A DNA stretch of 64,000 nt, from the NCBI RefSeq assembly GCF_042676605.1, contig NZ_JBHTHQ010000022.1:24916-88915 (forward strand), given 5' to 3'. Origin of the DNA: Alloscardovia venturai. Its GTDB lineage: Bacteria > Actinomycetota > Actinomycetes > Actinomycetales > Bifidobacteriaceae. Shown one piece after another: positions 41,047-51,931 of this stretch. A program made the translations under genes and the position numbers. The notes under the pieces were generated by a model. It was given only the letters and a program-made list of their open reading frames with translations. It was not told where the DNA came from and ran no database searches. Within the stretch, counting starts at the first letter, position 1. Each line of letters opens with the position of its first letter.

Positions 41047-44000
41047 ATGTCAGATTCCCTCATGAAAAGATTTGAAAGCGAACCTTTTGCTCTCCTCTTT
41101 GGCGGTCAGTCTACTCCATGGACCAATGCGCTAGAGCAACTCAAGGCAAATCCTGCGCTGTATGAACGTGTAGAAAAATTTATGGCTGATGCCAAGGCGC
41201 GTGTCAGCCCTGTCGCCGCTGAAATTCTCGCTGTGGCAGGCAAGAGTATCGATGTGATGAGCTATGCTAGCTCGCAACCGGTCTTAGGTAAAGCTGCAAA
41301 TGCGATGGTATCTGTACCAGGCATTACCGCTGCTCAGCTTGGGGCGTTGCTGGATATGGTGGACTTAGGGCTGAATCTGTCTTCGTCTCAGCTCGTCACT
41401 ATTCAGGGGCATTCGCAGGGCGTGCTCGCGGTAGAAATTGCGCGCGTTATCGCTGACGTCCACAGTGGGAAGTGCGATCAGGAAACAGTCGATAAACGTA
41501 TCGTAGAGATTCTGGCTATCTCCTTCCTTATCGGAGTTGCTAGTACTCGTAGCGTACGCATGCAGCAAATTGAAACGACCAGCAATGCAACGCCTATGCT
41601 CTCCATTAAAGGCGTCACAAGACGTCAAATCGATGAACTTATCTCTCGTGTCGAGAATGCGCGTGGGCCAGTATCTGTAGCCGTGAAGAATTCTGCTACT
41701 CACTTTGTGGTATCGGGATATCCGACCGATTTGATGGCTGTATATAACGAGGCTCGTAAAGAACATGACCATCAGGCAGCTTTGCGAGAGGCAAAGGTGC
41801 GTGGAGGCTCGGTCTTTGACCCTCAGATGGAATATTTGGAAGTTACCGTTCCATTCCACAGCCCGCTGATGAATGATGCCGTAGAACTTGTCGAGCAGTG
41901 GGCGGTGGCCAGCGACATCGACGGTGCATATGCACGTTCCTTGGCGCAGCATGTACTGGTAGACCATGTGGACTGGGCGGCAGATATTAACGTTGCTTTG
42001 AAGGCTGAGGGGATTAAACCATCGCAGCTGTGGTTCGTAGATATGGGTCCTGGCGCGGTAATCGGCAAGCTTACTGCTGCCATCGTCGAGGGTAGTGGTG
42101 CAGGTATCGTCAGCGCTGCGACGCCGGAAGACCGTGTGACGATTATCACTGAAGGCACGCAGTTTGCTCGTACGACGGATTGGGCACAGTTTGCTCCACG
42201 TGTTGTTAAGACTGGGCGCGGGCATCGTGTGACGACAGCATTTACGAAGCTGACTGGCCGTGCGCCTGTCATGCTTGCGGGTATGACGCCTACTACTGTC
42301 GAGCCTGAGCTTGTTGCAGCAGCGGCGAATGCTGGGTACTGGGCTGAAATGGCTGGTGGTGGCCAGGTGACGGAAGCTGTGTTTGATAAGCACATGGCAA
42401 AGCTTGATGATCTTCTTGATGAAGGTCGTGCTATCGAATTCAATACGATGTTTATGGACCGCTATCTGTGGAATCTTCAGTTTGGTTCACAGCGTATTGT
42501 CTCCAAGAAGCGTGCTTCCGGTGCTCCTATCGATGGTGTCATTATTTCTGCGGGTATCCCTGAATTTGATGAAGCCGTAGAACTTGTCAAGAATTTGCAG
42601 GCTGATGGTTTCCCGTACGTCGGTTTTAAGCCTGGCACCGTTGATCAGATTGAACAGGTCATCCGTATCGCTCAAGCTGTCGCGCCAACTCAGATATTGA
42701 TGGAAGTTGAAGGCGGCTCTGCTGGTGGACACCACTCATGGGAGAGCTTGGATGACCTCTTGCTGACGACGTACGGTGAAATTCGTGAGAATAAGAACAT
42801 TATCCTTGTCGTCGGAGGCGGTATCGGCACTCCTGACCGTGCAGCAGACTACATCTCCGGCGATTGGTCCTTGGCATATGAGCAGTATGCTATGCCTGTA
42901 GATGGTGTGCTCATCGGTACGGCAGTGATGACTGCGAAGGAAGCGCATACTTCTGAACAAGTCAAGCAGTTCCTCGTCGACACTCCAGGCATCACGGATA
43001 TGGTCGAGAACGAGGACCCATTTGCTCCTCGTAGGGAGCATTGGGTACCAGCAGGTAAAGAAGTCGGAGGTGTCAGCTCAGGTCTTTCTCATCTTCATGC
43101 AGATATTTATGAGCTGGAAAATGCTTCTGCTCGTGCTGGGCGTCTTATCGCTGAGGTGGAGAAGAACCCTGAGGAGCTCATATCGCGCCGAGATGAAATT
43201 ATTGAGGCTATCAATAAGACCTCAAAGCCATTCTTCGGTGACCTTGCCGCTATGACATATCAGCAGATGGCTGAGCGTTTTGCGGCCCTCAGCTACCCGT
43301 GGGTTGACCCAACGTATGTCGACCGTTTCTTGCATGTACTCCAGCGTATTGAGGCTCGTACTATCGCACAGGATAGAGGCGAATTTGAATCTATCTTTAC
43401 CAGCACAGCGGATGTAGAAGATCCTGCAATTGCGTTGAAGAAACTCAAAGAAGCATATCCAGCAGCTTCCACGATGACCGTCACTCCAAGTGATGTATCG
43501 TGGTTCCCGACACTGTGCCGCGAGTACCCTAAGCCAATGCCATTCGTGCCTGTCATTGATGGCGATTTGCTTCGCTGGTGGGGTCAGGACCAGTTATGGC
43601 AGTCTGAAGATGCACGATATAGTGCAGACTCTGTACGTATCATTCCTGGGCCGATTTCTGTAGCGGGCATTACGACTAAGGACGAGCCAGTCGCTGATAT
43701 TCTTGCTCGATTTGAGCATGCATGTGTAGAACGTGTGGAGAGTGAAGATACCTCTGATGTCGAAGAGCAGTACTCTGAGCTTAACAATTCCAAGACTCCT
43801 CAGGACTTTATCCGCAATGCGCCGACTATTTCGTGGGTCGGCCATGTCATGGACAATCCAGCCTACAAGTCCACTGCTGAAGAGGGATTCTATGAAATCA
43901 CACCAGTGGATGAGCCGGGAACTGTGAGTGAAGATGGCTGGATGCGCTTCGACCTTGATATCCATCTGGATACATATTGGGATAATGATGCTGATGGTGG

Positions 44001-47000
44001 CGTGACTAAGCATGCAGTGCGTGATATCGTCGTTCCTCTGAACGTCAATCCTCGTCAGCCAGAGCGTATGCCTATCGTCGACGGTGAGCGTTTATCTAAG
44101 CATGTATTTGCAATGCTTGCTGCAACTGCTGGCATTGGAAATACTGCTATCACTGGTGACAAGCTTGAGGCGATGCCACAGATTATCGCTCCAACGGATG
44201 AACAGAAGGAATCTGAGCCATTCGGTCATGCACTGGCGTCGTATACGCTGAGTGCAAATCTTGGAATGGATCATATGGTTGCGACAGGTGGTGCGTTGCC
44301 AGACAACCTGTCTATGAGCCGCATTGCTCCAGACGCACTTGTTGGTCCAGCATGGCCAGCAATTTATGCTGCCTTGGGCTCGGTGTATATCGGTACGATG
44401 CCGATTATCGAAGGCCTGCTCAATGCTGTCCACCTCGACCATCAAATTGCACTTCGCGTGACTCAAGCAGAACTTTTGGAACATGTGGGTGAAAAGATTA
44501 ATGTGCGCAGCTGGTCAGAAAACTACGCTGAGTCTGCATCTGGTCGTGTAGTCACCATTCACGTACAGCACACTGCGAATGATGGCACGGTACTCGCTGA
44601 CGAAGTAGAGCGATTTGCCATCCGTGGCCGTGCGTATTCCAACGCGCTTCCAGAGCCTGTGGCTCCGTATGGCGGCGTAGAGGGCGATATCGCTCATACC
44701 GCTCGTCGTCTCCTTCGCCGAGTGAATGTCGTCGCTCCGGATGACATGACAGCGTTTGCTCGTACTTCAGGCGACTTCAACCCAATTCACACATCTGTGA
44801 GAGGTGCGCGTGTCAGCGGTTTGAGCGCTCCGCTGGTTCATGGCATGTGGCTGTCTGCTACAGCTCAGCATGCTGTCCAAGCAACGGATGCTAAGGGTAA
44901 CCATTGGGAAATTGAAGGATGGACCTACGCTATGTATGGCATGGTCCAGCTTGGTGACGACGTTGAAATTTCCGTAGAACGTGTCGGAAAAGTAAAGCGT
45001 GGCGGTCTCGTGCTTGAAGTGACATCACGTATTAATAAGGAAATCGTTTCCGTTGGTACGGCTATTGTGCGTGCGCCAGAATCTGCGTATGTGTACCCAG
45101 GTCAGGGCATTCAGGCTAAGGGCATGGTGCTCGATGAGCGCGCTATTTCCCCTGCAGCACGCGAAACATGGGAGCGCGCGGACAAGCTTACACGCGAAAA
45201 GCTAGGCTTCTCGATTTTGGCTGTGGTGCGTGATAACCCAACTGAACTTACTGCAAAGGGAGTTACCTATCGTCATCCAGAAGGCTTGCTCAACTTGACG
45301 CAGTTCACTCAAGTCGCGCTCGCTACCGTGGCATTTGCACAGAGTGCACGTATGCGTGAGGCTGGAGTTACCTTTGAACCTGCATACTTCGCAGGCCACT
45401 CCTTGGGTGAGTATAACGCATTGAGCTCCTTCGCTGGAATTATTCCATTGGAAACAGTTCTTGAGCTTGTTTTCCATCGTGGCTCAACAATGCATCATCT
45501 CATCGAGCGTGATGAGAAGGGACGCTCTAACTATCGTATGGGTGCGCTTCGTCCAAATCAGTTCGGCGTCACTGACGCGACGGTGAAGGATTACATCGCA
45601 CAGGTAGCTCAAGAATCTGGCGAATTCTTGCAAATCGTCAACTTCAATTTGGCAGGTTCACAGTATGCTGTGGCAGGTACGATTGCAGGTCTTGAATATC
45701 TCAATCGTGATGCTTCCGCGCGTGCTGCAGCTGCCGGCGGTAAGCGCCCGTTCATGTATGTTCCGGGCATTGACGTGCCATTCCACTCGACAAAGTTGCG
45801 CTCTGGCGTTCCAGAATTCCGTGACAAGCTCGATGCTTTGCTCCCACAGTACATCGACTACTCTGTGCTGGAAGGTCGTTATATTCCAAACTTAGTAGCA
45901 CGACCATTTGAGATGACGAAGGACTTCGCTCGCTCCATTCTTGAGGTTGTACCATCTGAGCGTATCCAAGCAGCTTTGGATGACGATGCGGTATGGGAGT
46001 CTTATGCGGCAGATGACCAGAAGCTTGGACGTCTGCTCTTGACTGAGTTGTTGAGCTGGCAGTTTGCTTCTCCAGTACGCTGGATTGAAACTCAGGCTTT
46101 GCTCTTTACGCCGAAAGAGCAGGGCGGACTTGGCGTAGAAAACTACGTAGAAGTCGGTCTAGGTAAGTCTCCAACATTAGCAAACATGGGTGCCCGCACG
46201 TTGAAGCTACCTGAGTTTGATGGTGTGCAAACCGCTGTATATAACGTAGGCCGTGACGAATCTCGTGTGTATCTCACTGACTCTGATGCTGACTCGTTGG
46301 TTAAGGATACTGAGTCAGAAGTAGAGCCTGAAACTACAAATGGTGCGCAAGATGATGCACAAAGCAATGTGCAAGAGCAGGCAGCACAAGCACCTACATC
46401 TGGATCCGCATCTGCGTCTGCGCCTGTACCGACAGCTGCGGCAGTACCAGCGTCACCAGCGGTAAGTGCTCCGGCAGGTGCTGCGCCAGCTGCGGATATC
46501 GAGTTTGGTGCCCCAGAAGCTATCTCGACGTTGCTTGCTTATGCTGGCAAGATCCGTCCAGACCAGATTGGTGATTCAGATACCACCGATACGCTGACCA
46601 ATGGTGTATCTTCGAAGCGTAATCAGCTCTTGATGGATATCTCTTCCGAACTCCAAGTAGCGAGCGTGGAAGGTGCTGCTGAAGCAACCGTTGGCTCTTT
46701 GATGGGCATCGTCAGGGCTGCAGCTCCTCACTACAAGGCATTTGGTCCAGTATTGTCCGATGCGATTCGCGAACGTTTGCATGCGCTCTTTGGTGCGGCA
46801 GGTGTGAAGTCTGCACATATCGCCAAGCGTCTTGAGTCTGCTTGGGGACTTGGAGATGGTTGGGTAGCGGCAGTTACAGCTGACATCCTCCTTAATACTC
46901 GTGAAGGTGCTTCTTCACGTGGCGGCGACCTTGCAACTCTTCCTACGGCTGCGGTCTCTAATGCAGCTGGTGCAGATGCTCTCATCGATCAAGCTGTTCA

Positions 47001-50000
47001 GGAAGTAGCAGCAGCTCGTGGGGTAGCAGTAGCTATGGTATCTGCAGGGTCTGGGGTATCTGGCTCAGTAGTGGACTCTGCGGCACTCAATGAATTTGCT
47101 GAGAAAGTTACTGGTGAAAATGGTGTCCTAGCTCAGACAGCTCGTTTTGTACTCCAGCGTATCGGAGCAGCTCCTGAACCTGCTCGCGAAGAAGAAGATG
47201 AGAATGCGGCAGTCATCGAAGCTGTGGAAGCGGAACTCGGCAGTAACTGGGTCAAGCAAGTAGCTCCTCGATTCGATGAAGCTAAGGCAATTCTTTTCGA
47301 TGATCGCTGGGCAAGCGCTCGCGAAGACCTCGCGCATATTTATTATGACGGTGATACTTCTGCCATAGATAATAATTTCGAAGGCGCGGGTAAAGCAGTT
47401 GCAGATCAGGCAAGCTGGTATGCAAAGCGTGCAAATGGTGATGGCAAGACTGAGCTTGCGCAAACCTTTATGGACATCGCTGCTCGCGCTGAGCACAAGA
47501 TTGCCCCAACGGATAAGCAAGCTGCGTTTGCGAATGACGTTGCGGTGGTAACGGGTGTGTCTGCGCATTCTATAGCGGGCGAAGTTGTGGCAGGTCTTTT
47601 GGCTGGTGGTGCTACCGTTATTGCTACTAGCCATAGCTTCAGTCCACAAGTCAAACAGTGGGCTAAAGACATGTATCGCACGCATGCTGTGGGTGGCGCG
47701 AAGCTCTGGCTCGTTCCAGCAAATCTATCTAGTTTCCGTGATGTTGATGCTCTTGTGAAATGGGTAGGCTCTGAACAGAAGGAAACCCACGGCGCAGATA
47801 CGACTGTGGTCAAGCCTGCTCTTGCGCCAACGCTGTTCTTCCCATTCGCTGCACCTCCAGTACACGGTACGCTGTCCGACTCGGGTGAGCTCTTCGAGTC
47901 TCAAGCTCGTCTGATGCTGTGGGGAGTTGAACGTGCTATCGCAGGATTTGCTCCACTTGGTACAGACAATGACATCGAACATCGTATCCATGTCGTCCTT
48001 CCGGGCTCTCCTAATCGTGGTATCTTCGGAGGCGATGGAGCTTATGGTGAAGTCAAGTCGGCGTTTGACGCTATTGTGACCCGCGCTCATGCAGAAAAAG
48101 ATTGGTCTGAGCACGTGTCCTTCGCTCACCCTCGTATTGGCTGGGTACGTGGTACTGGTCTCATGGGTGGCAATGACCCACTCGTAGATGTCGTAGAGTC
48201 TCGTGGCATTCACACCTACACCACTGAGCAAATGGCTGATGAGCTCTTAAAACTCAGCACTCGCGAAGCTCGAGAGCGGGCAAAGGTTGGAGCTTTGAAC
48301 GTTGATTTGACAGGTGGTCTTGGCTCAGAACCGCTCGATATCAATGAACTTCGTGAAGAAGCTCAAGCTCGCGAGATGGCAGCACAAAATACTGATGATG
48401 AAACAAACGAGATTTCAGCACAGAGTGTAGCGAAGACAGTCTTGAAGGCCCTTCCAACTCCTGTAGTGCCGACACAGGCTTCTGTTCATGCGGCTGACTG
48501 GACAGAGGTTACCGCTAAGCCAGAAGATGAAGTTGTCATCGTCAATATTGGTGAACTCGGTCCGTGGGGCTTTGGTCGCACGCGTATGCAGGCAGAGCTG
48601 GGCATTACCTCCGACGGAAATGTCGACTTGAATGCTGCTGGCGTATTGGAACTCGCATGGAACATGGGACTTATCTCATGGTCTGATGCTCCGAAACCAG
48701 GCTGGTATGATGCAGAGAGCAACCTTGTACCTGAGGAGGAGATTTATGAGCGATTCCATGATGACGTCGTAGCACGTTCTGGTATCCGTCCATTTGACGA
48801 GGGTATGGGTCATGACTATGCACATGGTACGAATGAGGATGCTGCAGAAGTCTTCCTCGACCATGACATCACTTTCAGCGTGGCAGATGAAAAGACCGCT
48901 CGTGAGTACCTTGATATGGATGAGGCACACACTCACATCGCTCGTGATGAGGAAAGTGGCGAGTGGACAGTAACGCGCATGAAGGGCGCATCTGTACATG
49001 TCCCACGCCGTACGACGATGACTCGTACCGTTGGTGGACAATTCCCAGAAGGTTTTGACCCAACGCGCTGGGGCATTCCAGCTTCCATGGTGGGTGATGT
49101 TGATCAGATTGCTCTATGGAACATTATTACCGCGGTCGATGCATTCCTTAATGCTGGCTTTAGCCCTACAGAAATCTTGCAGTCTGTGCATCCATCGCAG
49201 GTAGCATCTACTCAGGGTACCGGTTTCGGTGGCATGTCGTCCATGCGCAAGCTCTATTTGGATCGTTATCTGAATAAGGAATATCCAAGCGATATCTTGC
49301 AAGAAGCACTGCCAAACGTCGTCGCTGCACACGTCATGCAGTCTTACATCGGCGGTTACGGCGACATGATTCAGCCGGTGTCTGCATGCGCTACTGCAGC
49401 AGTATCGGTGGAAGAAGGCTTCGACAAGATTAAGCTGGGCAAGGCTGACTTCGTCGTCGCAGGTGCAATCGATGATATCGGTACGGAATCGGTAAATGGT
49501 TTCGGGTACATGAATGCAACTGCAAACTCTCAAGAGATGTATGGCAAGGGAATTGAAGCTCGATTCTTTAGCCGTGCTAATGACCGTCGTCGTGGTGGAT
49601 TCGTAGAAGCTCAGGGTGGTGGTACCGTCCTGCTCACTCGCGGAGACATCGCGCTTAAGATGGGACTTCCAGTTGCTGGCGTGATCGGCTATGTCCGTTC
49701 CTTTGCAGATGGTGCTCACACTTCCATTCCAGCTCCAGGTCTTGGAGCATTGGCAGCTGCTCAAGGTGGCACATCGTCTGTCCTCGTGCGCGAACTTGCG
49801 AAGTTGGGCGTATCTGCAGACGATATCGCCGTGGTATCCAAGCATGATACGTCGACGAATGCCAATGATCCGAATGAGTCTGAACTCCACAACACCGTTG
49901 CTCATGCCATTGGGCGCTCTGATGGGAATCCGCTCTTCGTGATTTCTCAAAAGAGCCTTACTGGTCATGCAAAGGGAGGTGCAGCAGTCTTCCAGATGCA

Positions 50001-50463
50001 TGGATTGACAGATTTGTTCCATACGGGAATCGTGCCTGCAAACGCTGCTTTGGACGTCGTTGATCCAAAACTTGAGCGTGATGACCACATGGTCTGGTTT
50101 AAGAAGCCTATGAATATAGCTTCCACAGGCCACGACGTCAAAGCTGGCTTGGTCACTTCTCTCGGCTTTGGTCACGTATCAGGCTTTGTCGCAGTGGTTC
50201 ATCCAGGTGCTTTTGAAGCGGCCGTGCGTAACGAGAATGGTGAGCAGGCTCTCGCCCAGTGGCGAGTAAAGGCGAATGCTCGCTTGGCTGATGGCGCTCG
50301 TCACTTGGCAGAAGGCATGATGGGGCATGCTCCACTCTACGAATCTATCGATAATCGTCGCTATCACGAGGACAAGCGCAGATATGATTCTCATGAAGTT
50401 GAGAAGGCTATGCTGCTTGACCCATCAGCACGATTGGGCGAAAGTGGTTACTTTGAGAAGTAG
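41047..50463 (+). CDS. fas: type I fatty acid synthase
   Basis: 3138-residue multienzyme that makes long-chain acyl-CoA from acetyl- and malonyl-CoA. Domains in order: acetyltransferase (GHSQG, Ser123), enoyl reductase (GRAPVMLAGMTPTTVEPE, from about 404), dehydratase (MaoC-type DFNPIH, 1243-1248), malonyl/palmitoyl transferase (GHSLGEYNA, Ser1452), Ala/Pro-rich linker (about 1765-1815), acyl carrier domain (Ser1855 in NGVSSKRNQ), ketoreductase (VVTGVSAHSIAGE, from 2167) and ketosynthase (SACATAA, Cys2781; later histidines in VSKHDTST and KSLTGHAKGG). This is the fused bacterial order. No phosphopantetheinyl transferase domain and no adjacent acpS is seen. AAAGGAAG precedes the ATG. Confidence 0.97.
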   Translation: MSDSLMKRFESEPFALLFGGQSTPWTNALEQLKANPALYERVEKFMADAKARVSPVAAEILAVAGKSIDVMSYASSQPVLGKAANAMVSVPGITAAQLGALLDMVDLGLNLSSSQLVTIQGHSQGVLAVEIARVIADVHSGKCDQETVDKRIVEILAISFLIGVASTRSVRMQQIETTSNATPMLSIKGVTRRQIDELISRVENARGPVSVAVKNSATHFVVSGYPTDLMAVYNEARKEHDHQAALREAKVRGGSVFDPQMEYLEVTVPFHSPLMNDAVELVEQWAVASDIDGAYARSLAQHVLVDHVDWAADINVALKAEGIKPSQLWFVDMGPGAVIGKLTAAIVEGSGAGIVSAATPEDRVTIITEGTQFARTTDWAQFAPRVVKTGRGHRVTTAFTKLTGRAPVMLAGMTPTTVEPELVAAAANAGYWAEMAGGGQVTEAVFDKHMAKLDDLLDEGRAIEFNTMFMDRYLWNLQFGSQRIVSKKRASGAPIDGVIISAGIPEFDEAVELVKNLQADGFPYVGFKPGTVDQIEQVIRIAQAVAPTQILMEVEGGSAGGHHSWESLDDLLLTTYGEIRENKNIILVVGGGIGTPDRAADYISGDWSLAYEQYAMPVDGVLIGTAVMTAKEAHTSEQVKQFLVDTPGITDMVENEDPFAPRREHWVPAGKEVGGVSSGLSHLHADIYELENASARAGRLIAEVEKNPEELISRRDEIIEAINKTSKPFFGDLAAMTYQQMAERFAALSYPWVDPTYVDRFLHVLQRIEARTIAQDRGEFESIFTSTADVEDPAIALKKLKEAYPAASTMTVTPSDVSWFPTLCREYPKPMPFVPVIDGDLLRWWGQDQLWQSEDARYSADSVRIIPGPISVAGITTKDEPVADILARFEHACVERVESEDTSDVEEQYSELNNSKTPQDFIRNAPTISWVGHVMDNPAYKSTAEEGFYEITPVDEPGTVSEDGWMRFDLDIHLDTYWDNDADGGVTKHAVRDIVVPLNVNPRQPERMPIVDGERLSKHVFAMLAATAGIGNTAITGDKLEAMPQIIAPTDEQKESEPFGHALASYTLSANLGMDHMVATGGALPDNLSMSRIAPDALVGPAWPAIYAALGSVYIGTMPIIEGLLNAVHLDHQIALRVTQAELLEHVGEKINVRSWSENYAESASGRVVTIHVQHTANDGTVLADEVERFAIRGRAYSNALPEPVAPYGGVEGDIAHTARRLLRRVNVVAPDDMTAFARTSGDFNPIHTSVRGARVSGLSAPLVHGMWLSATAQHAVQATDAKGNHWEIEGWTYAMYGMVQLGDDVEISVERVGKVKRGGLVLEVTSRINKEIVSVGTAIVRAPESAYVYPGQGIQAKGMVLDERAISPAARETWERADKLTREKLGFSILAVVRDNPTELTAKGVTYRHPEGLLNLTQFTQVALATVAFAQSARMREAGVTFEPAYFAGHSLGEYNALSSFAGIIPLETVLELVFHRGSTMHHLIERDEKGRSNYRMGALRPNQFGVTDATVKDYIAQVAQESGEFLQIVNFNLAGSQYAVAGTIAGLEYLNRDASARAAAAGGKRPFMYVPGIDVPFHSTKLRSGVPEFRDKLDALLPQYIDYSVLEGRYIPNLVARPFEMTKDFARSILEVVPSERIQAALDDDAVWESYAADDQKLGRLLLTELLSWQFASPVRWIETQALLFTPKEQGGLGVENYVEVGLGKSPTLANMGARTLKLPEFDGVQTAVYNVGRDESRVYLTDSDADSLVKDTESEVEPETTNGAQDDAQSNVQEQAAQAPTSGSASASAPVPTAAAVPASPAVSAPAGAAPAADIEFGAPEAISTLLAYAGKIRPDQIGDSDTTDTLTNGVSSKRNQLLMDISSELQVASVEGAAEATVGSLMGIVRAAAPHYKAFGPVLSDAIRERLHALFGAAGVKSAHIAKRLESAWGLGDGWVAAVTADILLNTREGASSRGGDLATLPTAAVSNAAGADALIDQAVQEVAAARGVAVAMVSAGSGVSGSVVDSAALNEFAEKVTGENGVLAQTARFVLQRIGAAPEPAREEEDENAAVIEAVEAELGSNWVKQVAPRFDEAKAILFDDRWASAREDLAHIYYDGDTSAIDNNFEGAGKAVADQASWYAKRANGDGKTELAQTFMDIAARAEHKIAPTDKQAAFANDVAVVTGVSAHSIAGEVVAGLLAGGATVIATSHSFSPQVKQWAKDMYRTHAVGGAKLWLVPANLSSFRDVDALVKWVGSEQKETHGADTTVVKPALAPTLFFPFAAPPVHGTLSDSGELFESQARLMLWGVERAIAGFAPLGTDNDIEHRIHVVLPGSPNRGIFGGDGAYGEVKSAFDAIVTRAHAEKDWSEHVSFAHPRIGWVRGTGLMGGNDPLVDVVESRGIHTYTTEQMADELLKLSTREARERAKVGALNVDLTGGLGSEPLDINELREEAQAREMAAQNTDDETNEISAQSVAKTVLKALPTPVVPTQASVHAADWTEVTAKPEDEVVIVNIGELGPWGFGRTRMQAELGITSDGNVDLNAAGVLELAWNMGLISWSDAPKPGWYDAESNLVPEEEIYERFHDDVVARSGIRPFDEGMGHDYAHGTNEDAAEVFLDHDITFSVADEKTAREYLDMDEAHTHIARDEESGEWTVTRMKGASVHVPRRTTMTRTVGGQFPEGFDPTRWGIPASMVGDVDQIALWNIITAVDAFLNAGFSPTEILQSVHPSQVASTQGTGFGGMSSMRKLYLDRYLNKEYPSDILQEALPNVVAAHVMQSYIGGYGDMIQPVSACATAAVSVEEGFDKIKLGKADFVVAGAIDDIGTESVNGFGYMNATANSQEMYGKGIEARFFSRANDRRRGGFVEAQGGGTVLLTRGDIALKMGLPVAGVIGYVRSFADGAHTSIPAPGLGALAAAQGGTSSVLVRELAKLGVSADDIAVVSKHDTSTNANDPNESELHNTVAHAIGRSDGNPLFVISQKSLTGHAKGGAAVFQMHGLTDLFHTGIVPANAALDVVDPKLERDDHMVWFKKPMNIASTGHDVKAGLVTSLGFGHVSGFVAVVHPGAFEAAVRNENGEQALAQWRVKANARLADGARHLAEGMMGHAPLYESIDNRRYHEDKRRYDSHEVEKAMLLDPSARLGESGYFEK

Positions 50464-50490
50464 GAAGTAAGTATCTGATTAATAGATGAG

Positions 50491-50533
50491 GAAACCTCGC
50501 TGATTACTGATGAATCGGCGAGGTTTCTTTTTA
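50491..50533 (+). terminator. Rho-independent terminator after fas
   Basis: GAAACCTCGCTGATT (50491-50505) pairs with AATCGGCGAGGTTTC (50513-50527), 15 bp with one G-U, followed by TTTTTAT. Confidence 0.92.
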
Positions 50534-50621
50534 TAGGAATAGATGAGAATCTGTTTATGAAAATAATGCTTCTCTTTTAGCTATGACAGTAATTCTCGAG
50601 AAAAAGCGAAGGGTCAAGCCT

Positions 50622-51635
50622 TTAGCGTTTGAGTAAATCTCTGCACAAGCCAGTGGACCCGCGTACTACCAATTCAGGGTCAAATGTTATGACATTGCGT
50701 TCACCCAAATGCGAAGAATCGCTCATCATAGTGAAGAGTGTGTTGACAGCAGATTTTGCCATGGCGGTCACGGGCTGGCGCAGAGTAGTAAGTCCGGGAG
50801 AAGTGTAACTTAGCTGCGGTGAATCGTCATAACCTATGACGGAAATATCCTCAGGCACGCGTATTCCCTGAGCCTTGAGTGCTTTAATTGCTCCAAGTGC
50901 GAGAGCATCGGAAGCGCAGAGAAGAGCTGTCACTCCGTTATGTGCGAGGCTTACTGCAGCGTCTCGCCCTGATTCAAAACCATAGGTGGTCCAGATGGTA
51001 TCCACGACTTCAACCTTGTTCTCCTGAGCAAACTGCAAGGCTGCTTCGTATTTGCGAATGGAAGGGTAGTGATTGTTATCTCCACACAGGAGTGCAATTT
51101 TGGTGTGCCCTTGGCTCATCAGCAGACGCATAGCCATGTCAGTTCCTAGAGCATCATTGGTACGCACAGTCGTGCCGAGCAAGGCGGGGTCGGAATCATT
51201 GATGAAAACTTTCGGAATGCGACGTTCGTCTAAAAGTCTATATATGCTATGGTCTCCGCCTCGGGTATCATAATGCCCCGCAAGGAAGATAATACCGTCG
51301 ATTTGGCGGTTAAGTGCCATGGTCAGGAGGGACTCTTCTGTAGCACCTCCCAGTGTATATGTACACAGTAGAGGCAGGATGTTCCTCTGCGCTAACTGTG
51401 TGGAAATAGCTGTTGCAAATGCTGGAAAGATTGGGTTGTTCATGTCAGGGGCGACAAGTGCCACGTCATGTGAAGTAGTGCGAGTCATTTCACTTAATGG
51501 CATGCCCAGTTCTGTCATAGCCGCGGTAACTGCTTGTCGTGTAGCCTCAGATACTCCAGGTTTGCCGTTGATGACACGAGATACAGTAGCTTGGCTGACT
51601 CCTACTTTGTGAGCAATATCCGCAAGAGTTTTCAT
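50622..51635 (-). CDS. LacI family regulator of the dextran locus
   Basis: 337-residue LacI/GalR repressor. The N-terminal helix-turn-helix is TLADIAHKVGVSQATVSRVI (residues 3-22) followed by the hinge NGKPGVSEATRQAV. The rest is a periplasmic-binding-like effector domain (for example VFINDSDPALLGTTVRTND and ISVIGYDDSPQLSYTSPGLT). It is divergent from the binding-protein gene and the dextran genes. Matching palindromes (see 51709, 51903 and 57243-57423) occur in its own promoter and in theirs, so it most likely controls them, with a gluco-oligosaccharide as inducer (inference). Confidence 0.92.
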   Translation of the reverse strand: MKTLADIAHKVGVSQATVSRVINGKPGVSEATRQAVTAAMTELGMPLSEMTRTTSHDVALVAPDMNNPIFPAFATAISTQLAQRNILPLLCTYTLGGATEESLLTMALNRQIDGIIFLAGHYDTRGGDHSIYRLLDERRIPKVFINDSDPALLGTTVRTNDALGTDMAMRLLMSQGHTKIALLCGDNNHYPSIRKYEAALQFAQENKVEVVDTIWTTYGFESGRDAAVSLAHNGVTALLCASDALALGAIKALKAQGIRVPEDISVIGYDDSPQLSYTSPGLTTLRQPVTAMAKSAVNTLFTMMSDSSHLGERNVITFDPELVVRGSTGLCRDLLKR

Positions 51636-51708
51636 TCAATCTCCAGTGTTTAAAGAGCAGTTCGCCTAATTTATGTACTGATATACAACGATATCGGGAA
51701 AAGAAATT

Positions 51709-51727
51709 TTACGCAAACTTTGCGTAA
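51709..51727. promoter_or_regulatory. LacI-type operator, perfect palindrome
   Basis: TTACGCAAACTTTGCGTAA is a perfect 19-bp palindrome about the central C. It lies 74 bases upstream of the LacI start and overlaps a minus-strand -35 candidate, suggesting autoregulation. Related sites recur at 51903, 57243, 57374 and 57408. Confidence 0.8.
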
Positions 51728-51902
51728 GTAGTTAATAAAATTAAAGAGAATGACGAGAAACTATGCAAAAAACGTATTTTTTACCTAAAATATTTAGAAA
51801 ATTAAAACTATTTATTGTAGTTATTTGGAAAATAAAAGAGGGGGATTTTCAGGAATTCTTTGAATTGCTGTGAATCGCGACACTGTAGTATACGTGCAAA
51901 GA

Positions 51903-51931
51903 TTGCGCAAACTTTACGTAAATGTTATTCT
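51903..51931 (+). promoter_or_regulatory. binding-protein promoter with overlapping operator
   Basis: TTGCGC (51903-51908), 17-base spacer, TATTCT (51926-51931). The operator TTGCGCAAACTTTACGTAA (51903-51921) covers the -35 and most of the spacer, so bound repressor would block RNA polymerase. The transcript would start about 90 bases before the gene. Confidence 0.65.

Noticed and set aside
49114..50175. 353-codon minus-strand frame inside fas
   Set aside because: Antisense to the ketosynthase domain of an intact FAS; no independent support.
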